A stretch of 64,000 nt of DNA, taken from contig CAJNDS010002700.1 in NCBI GenBank assembly GCA_905221605.1, positions 226,882-290,881 of the forward strand, read 5' to 3'. How positions within the stretch are numbered: the first letter of the stretch is position 1; each line of letters opens with the position of its first letter. Source of the stretch: Symbiodinium natans (lineage: Eukaryota > Sar > Dinophyceae > Suessiales > Symbiodiniaceae). The notes under the pieces were generated by a model. It was not told the DNA's origin, did not search any database, and was given only the letters and a program-made list of their open reading frames with translations. A program made the position numbers and the translations under genes. Below are positions 43,331 through 54,578 of this stretch, piece by piece.

Positions 43331-44411
43331 AGCCAGGAAATCCTAGAAACCCTGAGCCCTAAAAGCCTAAACCCTGAACCCTGAACCCCAAACCCTAAAC
43401 ACTAAACACCAAGAATCCTACACCCTAGAAGCCCTGAACCAAAACGCAGAAGAGCCTCCCCTCTACGAAGTGGAGAGGTCCTGATGTGCATGTGCGTGAG
43501 GGACCGGGTTTTAACGTATGTTTGTTTGAGGTTTAGGGTAAGGGGTGTCAGGGTGTTTTAGATTGAAGGTGTTAGGATTTAGAATTTGGGGGGTGGGGGG
43601 GGGGGGGGGTTCAGGGATTTTGCGGGCTTCAGGTTCGAAAGTCTTAAGTGAACTGTATAAGGCGTTGAGGGCTCGCATTCAGGGCTTGCGGGGTTGGAGG
43701 ATGGAAGGGCTTCCAGGGTTCACCTGCTTTCAGGGCTGTGGCTTGAAGGCTTTCAGGCTAAGGGCTCTCAGGGTTTTCAGGTTTTAGGGTACCGCCATCG
43801 GCCAAGGGTCGAAGGAAGATTGAGGGCCATTCCCCCTGTTCCAGATGACTTCGGTGCTTGGGACTTGTTTTAGTAGGGTACTCGGTTAAGGATTCTGGGT
43901 CTGAGGAGAAGAAGCTTGGGCAAGGAGCCCAGGTCTTAACCAAAAGTGCATGTACATGGTCAGCCCTACCTGAAGAGCCCGAAACCTACTTTTCTTAGGT
44001 CGGTTCTTTAGGTGAACCTTACGGCCTTGGGGGGTTCAGGGTTTAGGGTCTAGGGTTTGGGGGTTTAGGGTTTAGGGCTTGGGGTTTTGGGCTTAGGGCT
44101 TGGGGTTTAGGGTATAGGGTTGCGGCGCTCTTTCTCCCTTCCAGGAGCGGCGAGTCGGGCATGCACTGGCCCCGAGTGGGGTTTAGGGTTTGAGGGTTAG
44201 GGCTTATAGGGTTTAAGGGTGAAGGGTTAAGGATAAAGGGTTTAGGGTTTAGGATTTAGGGTTTAAGGCCGTTTTGGGGCTTGGGGGCATGTAGAGATTT
44301 TCGTTTCGCGTTTCAGGGTTTTGGAGTTTTGGGGAGTTTGGGGGATTGAGGAGTTTTTTTGGTTCAGGGTTTAGAGGCCCCAAACCCTAAACCCTCTCGC
44401 CAACATGGAAC

Positions 44412-44456
44412 TTCGCTCAATCCGAGCAGGCGCTCCAAGTCGTGGAAAAAGGCACA
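44412..44456 (-). CDS. Probable exon
   Basis: Encodes CAFFHDLERLLGLSE, ending GAA|GTTCCA (GT donor). The + frame is also open but has poorer third positions. Confidence 0.42.
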
Positions 44457-44759
44457 TGGAAGAGGGCTTCAGGTCTAATTATGGCTTAGGCTTACCCTAG
44501 CCCTAAACCCTAAGGCCTAAACCCTAAACCCTAAACCCGAAACCCTAAACCCTAAACCCGAAACCCGAAACCCTAAACCCTAAACCCCTGAGGGTTTAGG
44601 GTGGTCCGGTGCCTTCCCGGACACGAGCGCGCTCCGCGCAACTCGTTCCCTGTGCTGCAGCACTGCAGGATGCCAAACGGATGACCACGCAACGAGGGCG
44701 AGTCTGGGTCTAGGGTTTAGGGTTTATAGGGTTTAGGGTTTAGGGTTTAGGGTTTGGGG

Positions 44760-44767
44760 TTTAGGGT

Positions 44768-44841
<74 letters not shown>

Positions 44842-44850
44842 GGTTTAGGG
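44760..44850 (+). repeat. (GGGTTGA)n variant array
   Basis: About eleven copies of one heptamer variant. Confidence 0.93.
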
Positions 44851-45219
44851 TTTAGGGTTTAGGGTTCAGGGTAGATACATGGTCCCTTAGTATGGGCCCG
44901 CAAGAGGGGACGCCTTGTCTTATATACCCCTGATCTGCCCTCTACAGCCCCCATGGCACATGCTTCAGAACCCTCTTTAAAGGAGGTATGGGACCATATT
45001 CAAGGCCCATATAACTACCCTTAGATGGAGGCTTCAGTTTAGGGGTTTCACGGGGCGGGAGGGACTTCAGGGGCTTGCCGGGTTTTAAGGGTTTAGGGGG
45101 TGTTGGCTTGGGGGGCATGAACCCTAAACCACAAACCCCAAACCTCAACCCAAACTCTAAAATCCTAAAATCTTAAAATCCTAAACCCTAAACCCTAAAC
45201 CCTAAACCCTAAACAAAGC

Positions 45220-45310
45220 CAAGCATCCTTGAGGCCTCTGCAGACTGACCATCGCTTGGCCCGCGAGTGGTCTGAGCTTGGCGCGCAAGGTCCCCCTTCT
45301 GCAGCTGGTC
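45220..45310 (-). CDS. Possible exon, frame uncertain
   Basis: Two minus frames are open across the island; one gives ADQLQKGDLARQAQTTRG, the other LTSCRRGTLRAKLRPLAGQA with higher GC3. Acceptor CCCACAG. Confidence 0.35.
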
Positions 45311-45688
45311 AGCCGCTGTGGGTTTAGGGCTTAGGGTTTGGGGGGTTTTGGGTTGGGGTTTAGGGTTTGGGGTTTAGGGTTTAGGGTTTTGGGTTTAGGG
45401 TTTTGGGTTTTGGGTTTTGGGTTTAGGGTTTGGGTTTTGGAAGTTTTTGGAAGTTTAGGTTTGGGGTTCAGGGTGTTACTAAAGGGTCTCAAGGCTTCAG
45501 GATGTTAAGGAGGGCGTAGGGTAAGAACTTCAGAGGATCTCATCCAAACCCTGGCCAAAAACAGGAGACTAAGAAACGCCATCCAGGGGCCTTTTGGGGC
45601 CTTCACAGCACCTTCAAGTCGCCCCGGGCATCACTGTCGCGCTCCCGGCTGAGCCAACAGCTCAGTTCTGGCTCAGCTCGGCGCTCAC

Positions 45689-45751
45689 TTTGCCAAGTTG
45701 GCCCAGCAACACCCCCAGCTCATGCAAGGTCTTCTGCTCGTCAAGGCAGTC
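45689..45751 (-). CDS. Coding exon, helical
   Basis: Twenty-one codons, phase 0-0, between GCCCACAG and AAA|GTGAGC, both close to consensus. Encodes DCLDEQKTLHELGVLLGQLG, a heptad-like helix. An overlapping + frame is a shadow. Confidence 0.6.
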
Positions 45752-46312
45752 CTGTGGGCGCAGAACCCCGTTTCAAAAATCCAACATCCTTAACCCTTTT
45801 TAAAAGGGCCTGGAGATTAAGAAAGATAAGCCATGTTGATGTTAAGGTGGTACCGCGGTAAGCTTCTTGCGCTTGAATTTCTGCTGACTTATACTCTATG
45901 TTTTGGGGTGCGGTGTGCTGTTTTAGAAAGGCCTCCATCATCACAGGCGTCCGTCATTCATAGGTGGCTCGAATTTGGAAGCAACCCGAATGTTGGAGGT
46001 TCAGGCTTTGCGCTAGTTGAGGATCTTGGGTGGGTCGTCAGGGAAGAGGGCTAAACCCTAAACCCTAGACCTTAAACCCTAAACCCTTTTGTGATCCTAA
46101 GCCCCGGCACCTGACCCTCGACCCACGCAGCGAACATCAGAATCCTCGAGCCCACAAGTTCAATCCTCGAACTCTCAAATTGCCTGAACCCTAGAAGCCT
46201 GTATGCTTGAGGTTCAGGGTTTCGGGTTTTAAGTTTAGAGGCTAAACGGTTAGAGGGCGAGGAGGGTTGGAGGGATGGGTTTCTCGTGTTTAGGGGTCGA
46301 GCACACACCCAC

Positions 46313-46372
46313 CAAGCACCTCTGATGCACGATCCCAAGTCTCGCCTGCCCATCAATGAAGACACGGACAGC
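46313..46372 (-). CDS. Coding exon, unknown protein
   Basis: Twenty codons, phase 0-0, between AAATGCAG and TTG|GTGGGT. Encodes AVRVFIDGQARLGIVHQRCL. Confidence 0.58.
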
Positions 46373-46667
46373 CTGCATTTAAGGTTTAAGGTTGAGGTCT
46401 TAGGGTTTAGGATTAGGGTTTAGGCTTTAGGGACGCACTTTTCAGGATGTGGGGGGCATAGCTACTGTTGATGGAGGAAATCTTGCACCGCTTTAAATGG
46501 CCAAGCAAGGTAGAGACCCCGCGCCCCCTTTTTGATATTGACTGTTGATCCTCGGAAGTGCCGTGGGTTCCAATGACGAAAATCTTACACCACCTCGGTG
46601 TCCATCCTCGTCAATATTAAAAAGGGGTGCCCATAGTCCGAGAACCCTAAACTCCAAGACCACACAC

Positions 46668-46717
46668 CTCCAGCGCCGGCAGCGCAGCACAGCGGAGGCG
46701 GCTGTGGAAGATCAGGC
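46668..46717 (-). CDS. Probable exon
   Basis: A 50-nt segment between AAAGAG and GAG|GTGTGT; encodes LIFHSRLRCAALPALE. + strand open too, but without matching sites. Confidence 0.48.
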
Positions 46718-46819
46718 CTCTTTTTGGGCGGGGGTCCTGTGGTTTGGAGTTTAGGGTTTCGGGTTTCGGGTTTCGGGTGTAGGGTTTAGGGTGTAGGATG
46801 TAGGGTTTAGGGCTTGGCT

Positions 46820-47030
46820 CAGCAACGATGTTGGCAGGGCAATAGAAGGGGGCGAAGAGCATCAGGAGAATGTCATGTCCAGTCCAAGCTAAGCCTGCAT
46901 GAAGGTACTCGTAATTAAGGTCTTGGCCCGGAGTTGAGAAACCAGCCATTGCTCTGAACCTGTTGATTTCGATGTTTCCAGGATTTTCTGAACTGCCAGC
47001 TTGACACCTGCACCGCCTTGTACAAAACCA
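46820..47030 (-). CDS. Probable exon
   Basis: A protein-like frame with an internal ATG: MAGFSTPGQDLNYEYLHAGL, then AWTGHDILLMLFAPFYCPAN. Its hydrophobic end could be membrane-associated. Boundaries uncertain. Confidence 0.42.
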
Positions 47031-47669
47031 TCGGGTTTCAGGGTTTAGGGTTAGGGGATCCTCCAAGTAAGAACAAAACGTGCGTGCTCCCTAAACTCTA
47101 AACTGCCCTGAACCCTGAACTGCCCTAAGCCCTAAACCTTAAACCCTAAACCCAAAAACCCGAAACCCTAAACCCTAAACCCTAAACCCTAAACCCTAAA
47201 CCCTAAACCCTAAACCTCCCCTCCCCAAAAGCTCTCAAAGGCTGCGGTCCAAGACGCGGAGGAGCTGACGGAGGCGGGCCAAAGTCCTCGGTCTGGTCTT
47301 CACTTTGGTTACTTGGGAGGGGGGATAGGGTTTAGGGTTTAGGGCTTAGGGCTTAGGGCTTAGGGTTTAGGGTTTAGGGTTTAGGGTTCAAGAGCTCCTG
47401 GTCGAGCAGTTTCTCGTTTAGGCTCTGTGTTTAGAATATCGAAAAATACCCACCCACCCGAAGTTCCCATAACATTAAGAAATAAAAAGTTTCTTCTTTT
47501 TATTAGGATGGTTCAATAACAAAATGAATGACTTCCACTTAACAAACGAGGAGGTGGAGATACTAAACCACACGAGGCTTTGAGGTCTTGAAATCCTAAA
47601 CTGAGGCTCAAACCTTGAAAATTTTTTTTTAAATGAAAAAACCCTGAAAAAAAGAAGGAGAAAAAAAAA

Positions 47670-48115
47670 AGCCTGGGGTCCCCCCCATTTGGGGTGTTTT
47701 TGGAAGCAAATTTTCCCTCATGGGGGGGTCGGAGTTCGAGGCAAGGGGGGGTCTCCGAAGATTGTTTTGCCTTTAAAATCGAAAAATGACCCCCCCCCCC
47801 CTGACCAAAATCATTGTGAAAAAGGTCGCGGAAAAGTCTTGAAAAACTTGAAAAACACAAAAACCCAGAAAACGAGAGGCCACCCAGAACCCTCGATTTC
47901 AGTACTAAAAATTCGCATTTTCATTGCGGGTCTAGGCCAAGCCTGAGGTCCCTTTTGGGGTGTTTTTTGAGGCAAACTTTCCCTCTCAAGGGGGGGTCGG
48001 AGTTTGAGGCAAGGAGGGTCTCCAAAGACTATTTTGCCTTTAAAATCCAAAAATACGACCCCCCCTTGACCGAAATTAGGCTGTGAAAAGGTCGCGGGGG
48101 CAGCTCAGAAAAACC
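47670..48115. repeat. Tandem duplication of about 270 bp
   Basis: 47680-47860 and 47945-48110 share GGGGTGTTTTT, TTTTCCCTC, GGGGGGTCGGAGTT(C/T)GAGGCAAG, TTTTGCCTTTAAAATC and AAAAGGTCGCGG with moderate divergence. Neither copy has a convincing gene. Confidence 0.75.
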
Positions 48116-48184
48116 CTGAAAAAACCCGAAGAAACATGGAAAAACCTTAAAAAACATTGAAAAACCTTGAAAAACCCTGAAAAA

Positions 48185-49900
48185 CTTGAAAAAACACGGC
48201 GTTGAGGCCTTGAAACCCTAAACACAGGCCTTGAGGCCTTGAAACCCTAAACGCTGGGCCCTGAGGCCTTGAAACCCTAAAGCCCTGAAACCCTAAACAC
48301 AGGCCCTGAGGCCTTGAAACCCTAAACGCTGGGCCCTGAAACCCTAAACACAGGCCCTGAGGCCCTGAAACCCTAAACACAGGCCTTTGAGGCCTTGAAA
48401 CCCTAAACGCTGGGCCCTGAAACCCTAAACACAGGCCCTGAGGCCCTGAAACCCTAAACACAGGCCCTGAAGCCTTGAAACCCTAAACGCTGGGCCCTGA
48501 AACCCTAAACACAGGCCCTGAGGCCCTGAAACCCTAAACACAGGCTTTGAGGCCTTGAAACCCTAAACGCTGGGCCGTGAAACCCTAAACACAGGCCCTG
48601 AGGCCTTGAAACCCTAAACACAGGCTTTGAGGCCTTGAAACCCTAAACGCTGGGCCCTGAAACCCTAAACACAGGCCCTGAGGCCCTGAAACCCTAAACA
48701 CAGGCCCTGAGGCCTTGAAACCCTAAACGCTGGGCCCTGAAACCCTAAACACAGGCCCTGAGGCCTGAAACCCTAAACACAGGCCCTGAGGCCTTGAAAC
48801 CCTAAACGCTGGGCCCTGAAACCCTAAACACAGGCCCTGAGGCCCTGAAACCCTAAACACAGGCTTTGAGGCCTTGAAACCCTAAACGCTGGGCCCTGAA
48901 ACCCTAAACACAGGCCCTGAGGCCCTGAAACCCTAAACACAGGCCCTGAGGCCTTGAAACCCTAAACGCTGGGCCCTGAAACCCTAAACACAGGCCCTGA
49001 GGCCCTGAAACCCTAAACACAGGCCCTTGAAACCCTAAAGGCCCTGAAACCCTAAACACAGTCCCTGAGGCCTTGAAACCCTAAACAGGCTGGGCCCTGA
49101 AACCCTAAACACAGGCCCTGAGGCCCTGAAACCCTAAACACAGCCCTGCCCTGAGGCCCTAAACTGACCCTGAAACCTTGAAACGCTGGGCCCTGAAACC
49201 CTAAACACAGGCCCTGAGGCCCTGAGGCCCTGAAACCCTAAACACAGGCCCTGAGGCCTTGAAACCCTAAACGCTGGGCCCTGAAACCCTAAACACAGGC
49301 CCTGAGGCCCTGAAACCCTAAACACAGGCTTTGAGGCCTTGAAACCCTAAACGCTGGGCCCTGAAACCCTAAACACAGGCCCTGAGGCCCTGAAACCCTA
49401 AACACAGGCCCTGAGGCCTTGAAACCCTAAACGCTGGGCCCTGAAACCCTAAACACAGGCCCTGAGGCCCTGAAACCCTAAACACAGGCCCTGAGGCCTT
49501 GAAACCCTAAACGCTGGGCCCTGAAACCCTAAACACAGGCCCTGAGGCCCTGAAACCCTAAACACAGGCCCTGAGGCCTTGAAACCCTAAACGCTGGGCC
49601 CTGAAACCCTAAACACAGGCCCTGAGGCCCTGAAACCCTAAACACAGGCCCTGAGGCCTTGAAACCCTAAACGCTGGGCCCTGAAACCCTAAACACAGGC
49701 CCTGAGGCCCTGAAACCCTAAACACAGGCCCTGAAGCCTTGAAACCCTAAACGCTGGGCCCTGGAACTAAACACAGGCCCTGAGGCCCTGAAACCCTAAA
49801 CACAGGCCCTGAGGCCTTGAAACCCTAAACGCCATGCCTTGGGGCCACCCTTGAGGCCCTGAAACCCTAAACGCCAGGCCTTGAGGCCCTGAAACCCTAA
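48185..49900 (+). repeat. About 80-bp higher-order repeat built on CCCTAAA
   Basis: Subunits of 22-29 bp (GGCCCTGAGGCC(C/T)TGAAACCCTAAACACA and GGGCCCTGAAACCCTAAACACA) alternate in threes, making units of about 80 bp repeated roughly 20 times. Each subunit contains one telomere-like CCCTAAA. Frames through it are not genes. Confidence 0.93.
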
Positions 49901-49949
49901 TTAGGGTCTCAAGTGTTTAGGGTCTCAAGGGTTTAGGGGCTCAACGGTT

Positions 49950-50345
49950 TAGGGTCTCAAGGGCATTGTGGGCCTTGGGCCTTGCCCACGAATTTTTGGG
50001 CCTTGCCCACGAATACTTGGGCCTTGCCCACGAATATTTGGGCCTTGCCCACGAATACGAATATTTGGGCCTTGCCCACGAATATTTGGGCCTTGCCCAC
50101 GAATATTTGGGCCTTGCCTTGCCCACGAATATTTGGGCCTTGCCCACGAATTTTTGGGCCTTGCCCACGAACCAGCAACGCCAGAAATTCGTGGGCAAGG
50201 CCCAAAAATTCGTGGGCAAGGCCCAAAAATTCGTGGGCAAGGCCCAAAATCCGGATTTTGGGCCTTGCCCACGAATATTTGGGCCTTGCCCACGAATCTT
50301 TGGGCCTTGCCCACGAATATTTGGGCCTTGCCCACGAATACCATT
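49950..50345. repeat. 21-bp repeat with an inverted core
   Basis: Units of AATATTTGGGCCTTGCCCACG run forward from 49970 to 50170, inverted from 50185 to 50250, then forward to 50340. A hairpin of more than 60 bp per arm is possible. GGGCCTTGCCC is itself nearly palindromic. All long frames here are repeat artefacts. Confidence 0.93.
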
Positions 50346-50584
50346 AAGGTTTATAATTATATGGTAGGAGAGGTTTAGGATTTAGGGTTTAGGGTCTAGG
50401 GTTTAGGGTTTAGGGTTTAGGGGTGCCTGCTGAGGGGGTTAGGATTCAAAGTTCTCGAAGCCTCGGTACCCCAACACTATCTGAACTTGAACCCGAAACC
50501 CTTTGGGGTCGCAGACCCCCTACCCTTTATAGTCCTAAACCCTAAACCCTAAACCATAAACTCTAAACCCAAATCTCTGTCGAC

Positions 50585-50678
50585 ATAGATGCTCTCCTAG
50601 CCACGCTTTCCTTGGATCCAGGTTCAGCGACGCGAAGCCTGGCTGGACGTCATCTAGGCCCGCCATCTGCACAAGGAC
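50585..50678 (-). CDS. Coding exon, unknown protein
   Basis: A 94-nt exon between CTCGAG and a GT donor. Encodes VLVQMAGLDDVQPGFASLNL, then DPRKAWLGEHL, with strongly G/C third positions. No family. Confidence 0.58.
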
Positions 50679-50699
50679 CTCGAGGATCATAAAGGTTTT

Positions 50700-50835
50700 A
50701 GGGGGTTAGGGTTTAGGGTTTAGGGGTTTAGGGTTTAGGGTTTAGGGTTTAGGGTGTAGGGTGTAGGGTTTAGGGTTTAGGGTTTAGGGTTTAGGGTTTA
50801 GGGTTTAGGGTTTAGGGTTTAGGGTTTAGGGTTCC
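50700..50835 (+). repeat. (TTTAGGG)n array
   Basis: Directly right of the exon at 50585-50678. Confidence 0.95.
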
Positions 50836-51539
50836 AGGGTTTTAGGGCTTTAGGTTGGGGCTTTTAGGCTTTAGGGTTTCGGGTTTATGGTCGCAAGGTT
50901 TTCGGCTTGAGGGCTTCTAGGGTTTCTAGGGTTGTTAGGGTTTTCAGGGTTCTTACTTTAGGGTTCAGTGCTCAGGGTTCGTGTACGTTCATGGGGGGTG
51001 TTTAAGGATGCGACATGGGGGCTGACCTGGCTAATCCCCAAAACCCCTTGGCCGGAAAAATCCCCAAACCCTCTAGCCTCACCAGAACCAACTAAAAAGC
51101 ACCTCCACCCCCAAAGCCTGCGAAAAACCTTGAGTGGCTCAGCCCTGAACCGTAACCCTACATCTTAAGCCCTACACCCCTATAAGCCCCCAAAAAGCCC
51201 TGTAAACCCTGAAGCCCCTAAGAAACCCCCAAAAACCCTACACAACTCGTTAAACAGGCCTACACTTGATAGTTTCAAGTGGAAGTAGTGTATTAAGAGC
51301 CCTAGTAAAGGTTATAATATCGACTACCTACCTAAAGCTCCCCGAATAACCTGAAACGTCGAGAGTCTGGGGCTTTCAGGCTTTGGGTCCTTAAGCTTTA
51401 CCCCTGAGGCCCTATGTAACTCCTAAACCCCAAACCCAAGAAGGTTTCGGGCTTACCAATGTTTACCCAAAACCCCAAACCCCAAACCCCCAATCCATAA
51501 ACCCTAAACCCTAAACCCCACACCCCAAAGCCGTGGCCA

Positions 51540-51657
51540 GCCTTAAGAACCCTAAACCCTAAACCCTAGACACTGAACCCTAAACCCTAAACCCTAAACC
51601 CTAAACCCTAAACCCTAAACCCTAAACCCTAAACCCTAAACCCTAAACCCTAAACCC
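51540..51657 (-). repeat. (CCCTAAA)n array
   Basis: Left of the open island 51666-51784; (TTTAGGG)n follows on the right at 51820. Confidence 0.95.
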
Positions 51658-51665
51658 CAACTCCC

Positions 51666-51784
51666 CCGAGATGCGCGGCCTTGCCCCGGCCCTCGAAGGC
51701 CACCTGGCGCTGGGCCGCAGCGCTCAGCGCCGGCGGCGGCCCGGAGCCCGCGGGCCGCAGGCCTCCGAAGGCTCTGGGAATGGA
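51666..51784 (-). CDS. Possible exon, Ala/Gly-rich
   Basis: The minus frame is open with the highest GC3 of the island: ALSAAAQRQVAFEGRGKAAH. The + frame is open as well. Confidence 0.35.
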
Positions 51785-52194
51785 AGGGGGAGGGAGGGGG
51801 GGGGGAAGAGGGAGGCTTGGGGTTTAGGGTTTAGGGTTTAGGGTTTAGGGTTTAGGGTTTGGGGTTTGGGGTTTGGCGTTTGGGGTTTAGGGTTTAGGGT
51901 TTAGGGTTTAGGGTTTCGGTCTAGGGTTTAGGGTTAAGAGTTTAGGGTTCTTAAGGCTGGATACGGTTTTGGGGTCTGGGGGTTGGGGTTTAGGGTTTAG
52001 GGTTTAGGGTTTAGGGCTCAGGGCTCAGGGCTTAGGGTTCAGGATTTTGGGTGCAGGGGTCGAGGGTTTAGGCAGGGTTCAGTTCGCTTCCGTTGCTATT
52101 GGTATGGTTTGAACCCCATGAAAATATGCGTTTGGGTTGATTGGGTTCAGGTTTTAGGGTTTTAGGGCTTGAGGGTTCGGCTTAGAGTCCAGGG

Positions 52195-52262
52195 TGCTTT
52201 TTCGGGTGCTCCTTGCTGGTGTACTGCAGGGTGCAGGCCCACACACCGGCCGCCGGTACTTT
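52195..52262 (-). CDS. Probable exon
   Basis: Encodes AGVWACTLQYTSKEHPKKHP with G/C-rich third positions. Boundaries uncertain. Confidence 0.4.
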
Positions 52263-52394
52263 TGCAAGCATGAGGCGCGTCCCTCCGCAAAGTCCACCTA
52301 CCGCGGTCTCCAGCGGCCGAGCTGCGCGCGGCTTTTGCGAAAAGGGGTTTAGGGCTTAGGGTTTCGGGTTTAGGGTTCAGGGTTTGGCGACCGC

Positions 52395-52495
52395 GTCACA
52401 CGACGTCGCGGCGTGGTTGCACAAGCCCAGAGGCGCCGTATACCGTTGACTCGACGCGAGTCAAGGCTGCAACATTGTCAGCAGCCCGGAAATGG
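52395..52495 (-). CDS. Probable terminal exon after 52544
   Basis: A minus frame ending in TGA: NVAALTRVESTVYGASGLVQ, then PRRDVV. A possible acceptor is TGACAATGTTGCAG. Read with the exon at 52544-52682. Confidence 0.42.
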
Positions 52496-52543
52496 AGTTT
52501 TCGGCAGTAAGCCCGAAACCCTAAATCCATTTATCCTTCTCAC

Positions 52544-52682
52544 ATGACCCGCCGCCCACACCACCTTGGACACATTGGTGCCCTCGTTTGGTGGCCCATC
52601 AGTGATGACCGTTGCTCTGATCGACGGCTCGAATAGCCTGTGGGTTACACGAAATGTCGCCACTGTCGCCGCTGTTGCTTCT
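52544..52682 (-). CDS. Coding exon with GTGAGA donor
   Basis: Forty-six codons: REATAATVATFRVTHRLFEP, then SIRATVITDGPPNEGTNVSK, ending GGTCAT|GTGAGA. A second open frame follows at 52395-52495 (AADNVAALTRVESTVYGASG, then TGA), so a short intron containing GGATTTAGGGTTTCGGG probably separates two exons of one gene. The exact acceptor is not settled. Confidence 0.5.
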
Positions 52683-53023
52683 CTTGTTAGGATTTGCTTG
52701 CTTGTTTAAACCACGTAAGGCCCAAAAGCCCGAAAAACCGAAAACCGAAGGCACTAAAACCTCAAAAGTTTACATCCTCTTTTCGGTCTCTTGCGCCGCT
52801 GAAGCACCCTAAGCCCTTACCCATTTAAACCCCTAAAGCCCCTCAACCCTAAATACTAAAGCCCAACACCATAACAACCCCCTGTAGGCCCCTAAGCCGG
52901 CAAGTCCGCAAACCCCTAAACTTGGGATGTTCCCCCGTATACCAACAGTCCTTAATAGGGATTCTAAGAGGGGGTACAATAACCCTAAACCCTGAACCCG
53001 AGAAAAACTCAAAACGGCTCTGC

Positions 53024-53063
53024 CAGGCGAGGTGCGCCCAATGAAGTACTCGGGCAGCTGTGC
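53024..53063 (-). CDS. Probable exon
   Basis: Between CTGACACAG and a GC donor; encodes AQLPEYFIGRTSP. Acceptor is pyrimidine-poor. Confidence 0.42.
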
Positions 53064-53382
53064 CTGTGTCAGAGGGAGTCTGGGACGGCCGGGGTTTAGG
53101 TTGAGTTTAGGGTTCAGGGCTTAGGAGTCAGAAAAGCGGATACCACTCAAGATCCTGGAAGGCTTACAAGTCCAAGTTTCCCAGGGAAACCAAAGATATA
53201 CGACTGTTTCTCAAGATAGGATTACCCCTGTCTCACCCCAAAATACCGAGTCTTCTCAGAGGCCCCCCAAAAGAGGTACTACCCCTCCATTGTCGCAACC
53301 CCCCCCCTGCACAGATAGGGATACCTTATTAACTTTCTCCGTAAGCCCCAAACTCTATATGTTTCATTAGGTTCCCTGCACC

Positions 53383-53433
53383 CTAAACTCTGGCCACAGC
53401 CTTGGCCGTCTTGCTGTGGATCTGCTCGAACTC
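53383..53433 (-). CDS. Cytochrome b5 domain protein, exon 4
   Basis: After CCCGTTCAG it encodes EFEQIHSKTAKAVARV, completing GTDCTE-EFEQIHS, the second heme histidine region (HS). The frame ends at TAG made by a telomere-like GTTTAGGG; alternatively AGA|GTTTAG is a donor and the domain's last segment lies further on. Confidence 0.75.
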   Translation of the reverse strand, partial: EFEQIHSKTAKAVARV

Positions 53434-53609
53434 CTGAACGGGCGTGCAGGCTGCAACCTAAGATTTTAAGCCCTAAACATGACACAGATAATAGTACAGA
53501 ACTCTGTAGACTCACATAAAACATAGCATAGTGACACACACATCTAAAATATGTATGAAGATGTATCTTAACAATAAGACTGTCATCTCATCATCCATTC
53601 TTGAAAGTC

Positions 53610-53691
53610 CTCCGTGCAGTCCGTACCCATGCACCGCGTGATGGCCAGGATCGTGGACGTCTGCCCGGCAATGGTCCAGCCGGGGTGTGTC
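53610..53691 (-). CDS. Cytochrome b5 domain protein, exon 3 (heme ligand HPG)
   Basis: An 82-nt exon. Joined to exon 2 it gives VFIRTHPGW, the FL-x-x-HPGG site whose histidine binds heme; the second Gly is Trp here. It continues TSTILAITRCMGTDCTE, where GTDCTE is as in nitrate-reductase-type b5 domains. GA donor (GAG|GACTTT). The + strand is open as well, with better GC3 but no family, a warning about composition-based strand calls. Confidence 0.8.
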
Positions 53692-53735
53692 CTGCTGGGG
53701 CATCTTGGAGCAGGCACCCCTAGGTTTACTGAATG

Positions 53736-53770
<35 letters not shown>

Positions 53771-53850
53771 CTATATATCTTTACATTTGTTTCTTTGTAT
53801 TTATATTATTTATGATTATAATTATATTTAGATTTAGATTTATATTTCTA

Positions 53851-54060
53851 TCCGCCGACCCTGGCGGCGTGTTGGATAGGTTTCTGGAGGTGAAAACCTC
53901 CCTTTTTCCCTCCTTACCCCCCAAAACGCGGGGGGGGGGGGGTAGGGGGGGTACCCCGGCAGCTTTTCTGTGGAGGGTCAGGCAACCCACACCGCGTAAA
54001 CTCATGGACCAGAGGCGGTTTCGCACAGGGCATAGGGCCCCCTGCCCCGACCCCCCCCCT
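53851..54060. repeat. Dispersed repeat, copy 2
   Basis: Partner of 8750-8960, same orientation. This copy lies inside the intron of the cytochrome b5 gene between the exons at 54538 and 53691. A (TA)n tract (53735-53765) and an AT-rich stretch sit just upstream. Confidence 0.7.
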
Positions 54061-54537
54061 TCCCCTTTCCCCCCCACCCCACACCCCCCTACCCCCCCCA
54101 CCCCCCTTCCCTAAACCCTACACCCTAAACGAACCTTAAGGTGTTGGGGTCCCTTTTTCAGGATTTTCTAAGGGAATACAAGGGCCATATCAAGAGCACA
54201 TTGAGAGGGACCTTTAGACTTTAGAAGCCACAACCTTACGGGTACCAGTCTGAATCCCTTGAGGTTCGGCTTCCGGACACCAGAATACCCTACTCCCCTA
54301 AGCCCTGAACCTTATATACGTAAGCCCATAACGGATCCACAACGAACCGTAAACCCCTAAATCGATTTAGGGGTCTAGGGTTGAGGGCTTAGGGTTCAGG
54401 GCTCAGGGTTCGGAATCCGGGATTACGCGGTGTCGTCTTCGGGTTCGAGATTGCTATTCCAAACCCCCCAAAAACCAGGAGAATCCGAAGAAACCAGGAG
54501 AATCCGAAGAAAGAAGACGAATGCTACGGCGAATGTC

Positions 54538-54578
54538 CTGATGAAGACTGTGATGTCGTACACGCAGCCGCCTTCCAG
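54538..54578 (-). CDS. Cytochrome b5 domain protein, exon 2
   Basis: A 41-nt exon after TTGCCAG encoding LEGGCVYDITVFI, the G-x-VYDVTxFL motif of cytochrome b5. The donor is AG|GACA, a GA donor; AGGACA recurs at the next acceptor (GCAG|GACA), so the exact cut can slide. The frame runs on through a hydrophobic stretch that would be read if the intron were retained. Confidence 0.8.

Noticed and set aside
45833-46054. Plus frame of 73 codons
   Set aside because: Mixed codon use, no acceptor or family, and flanked by minus-strand exons.
48147-48461. Frame with repeated FRVSRPQGLCLG
   Set aside because: Translation of the 80-bp satellite.
48185-50345. CRISPR array
   Set aside because: Repeats have no unique spacers of constant length, and the genome is eukaryotic.
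49941-50378. Frames of 96-136 codons on both strands
   Set aside because: Six overlapping frames of a 21-bp repeat.
53614-53715. Plus-strand exon VMARIVDVCPAMVQPGCVLL
   Set aside because: Open with higher GC3 than the minus frame, but the minus strand gives the HPG and GTDCTE motifs of cytochrome b5 and joins in phase.
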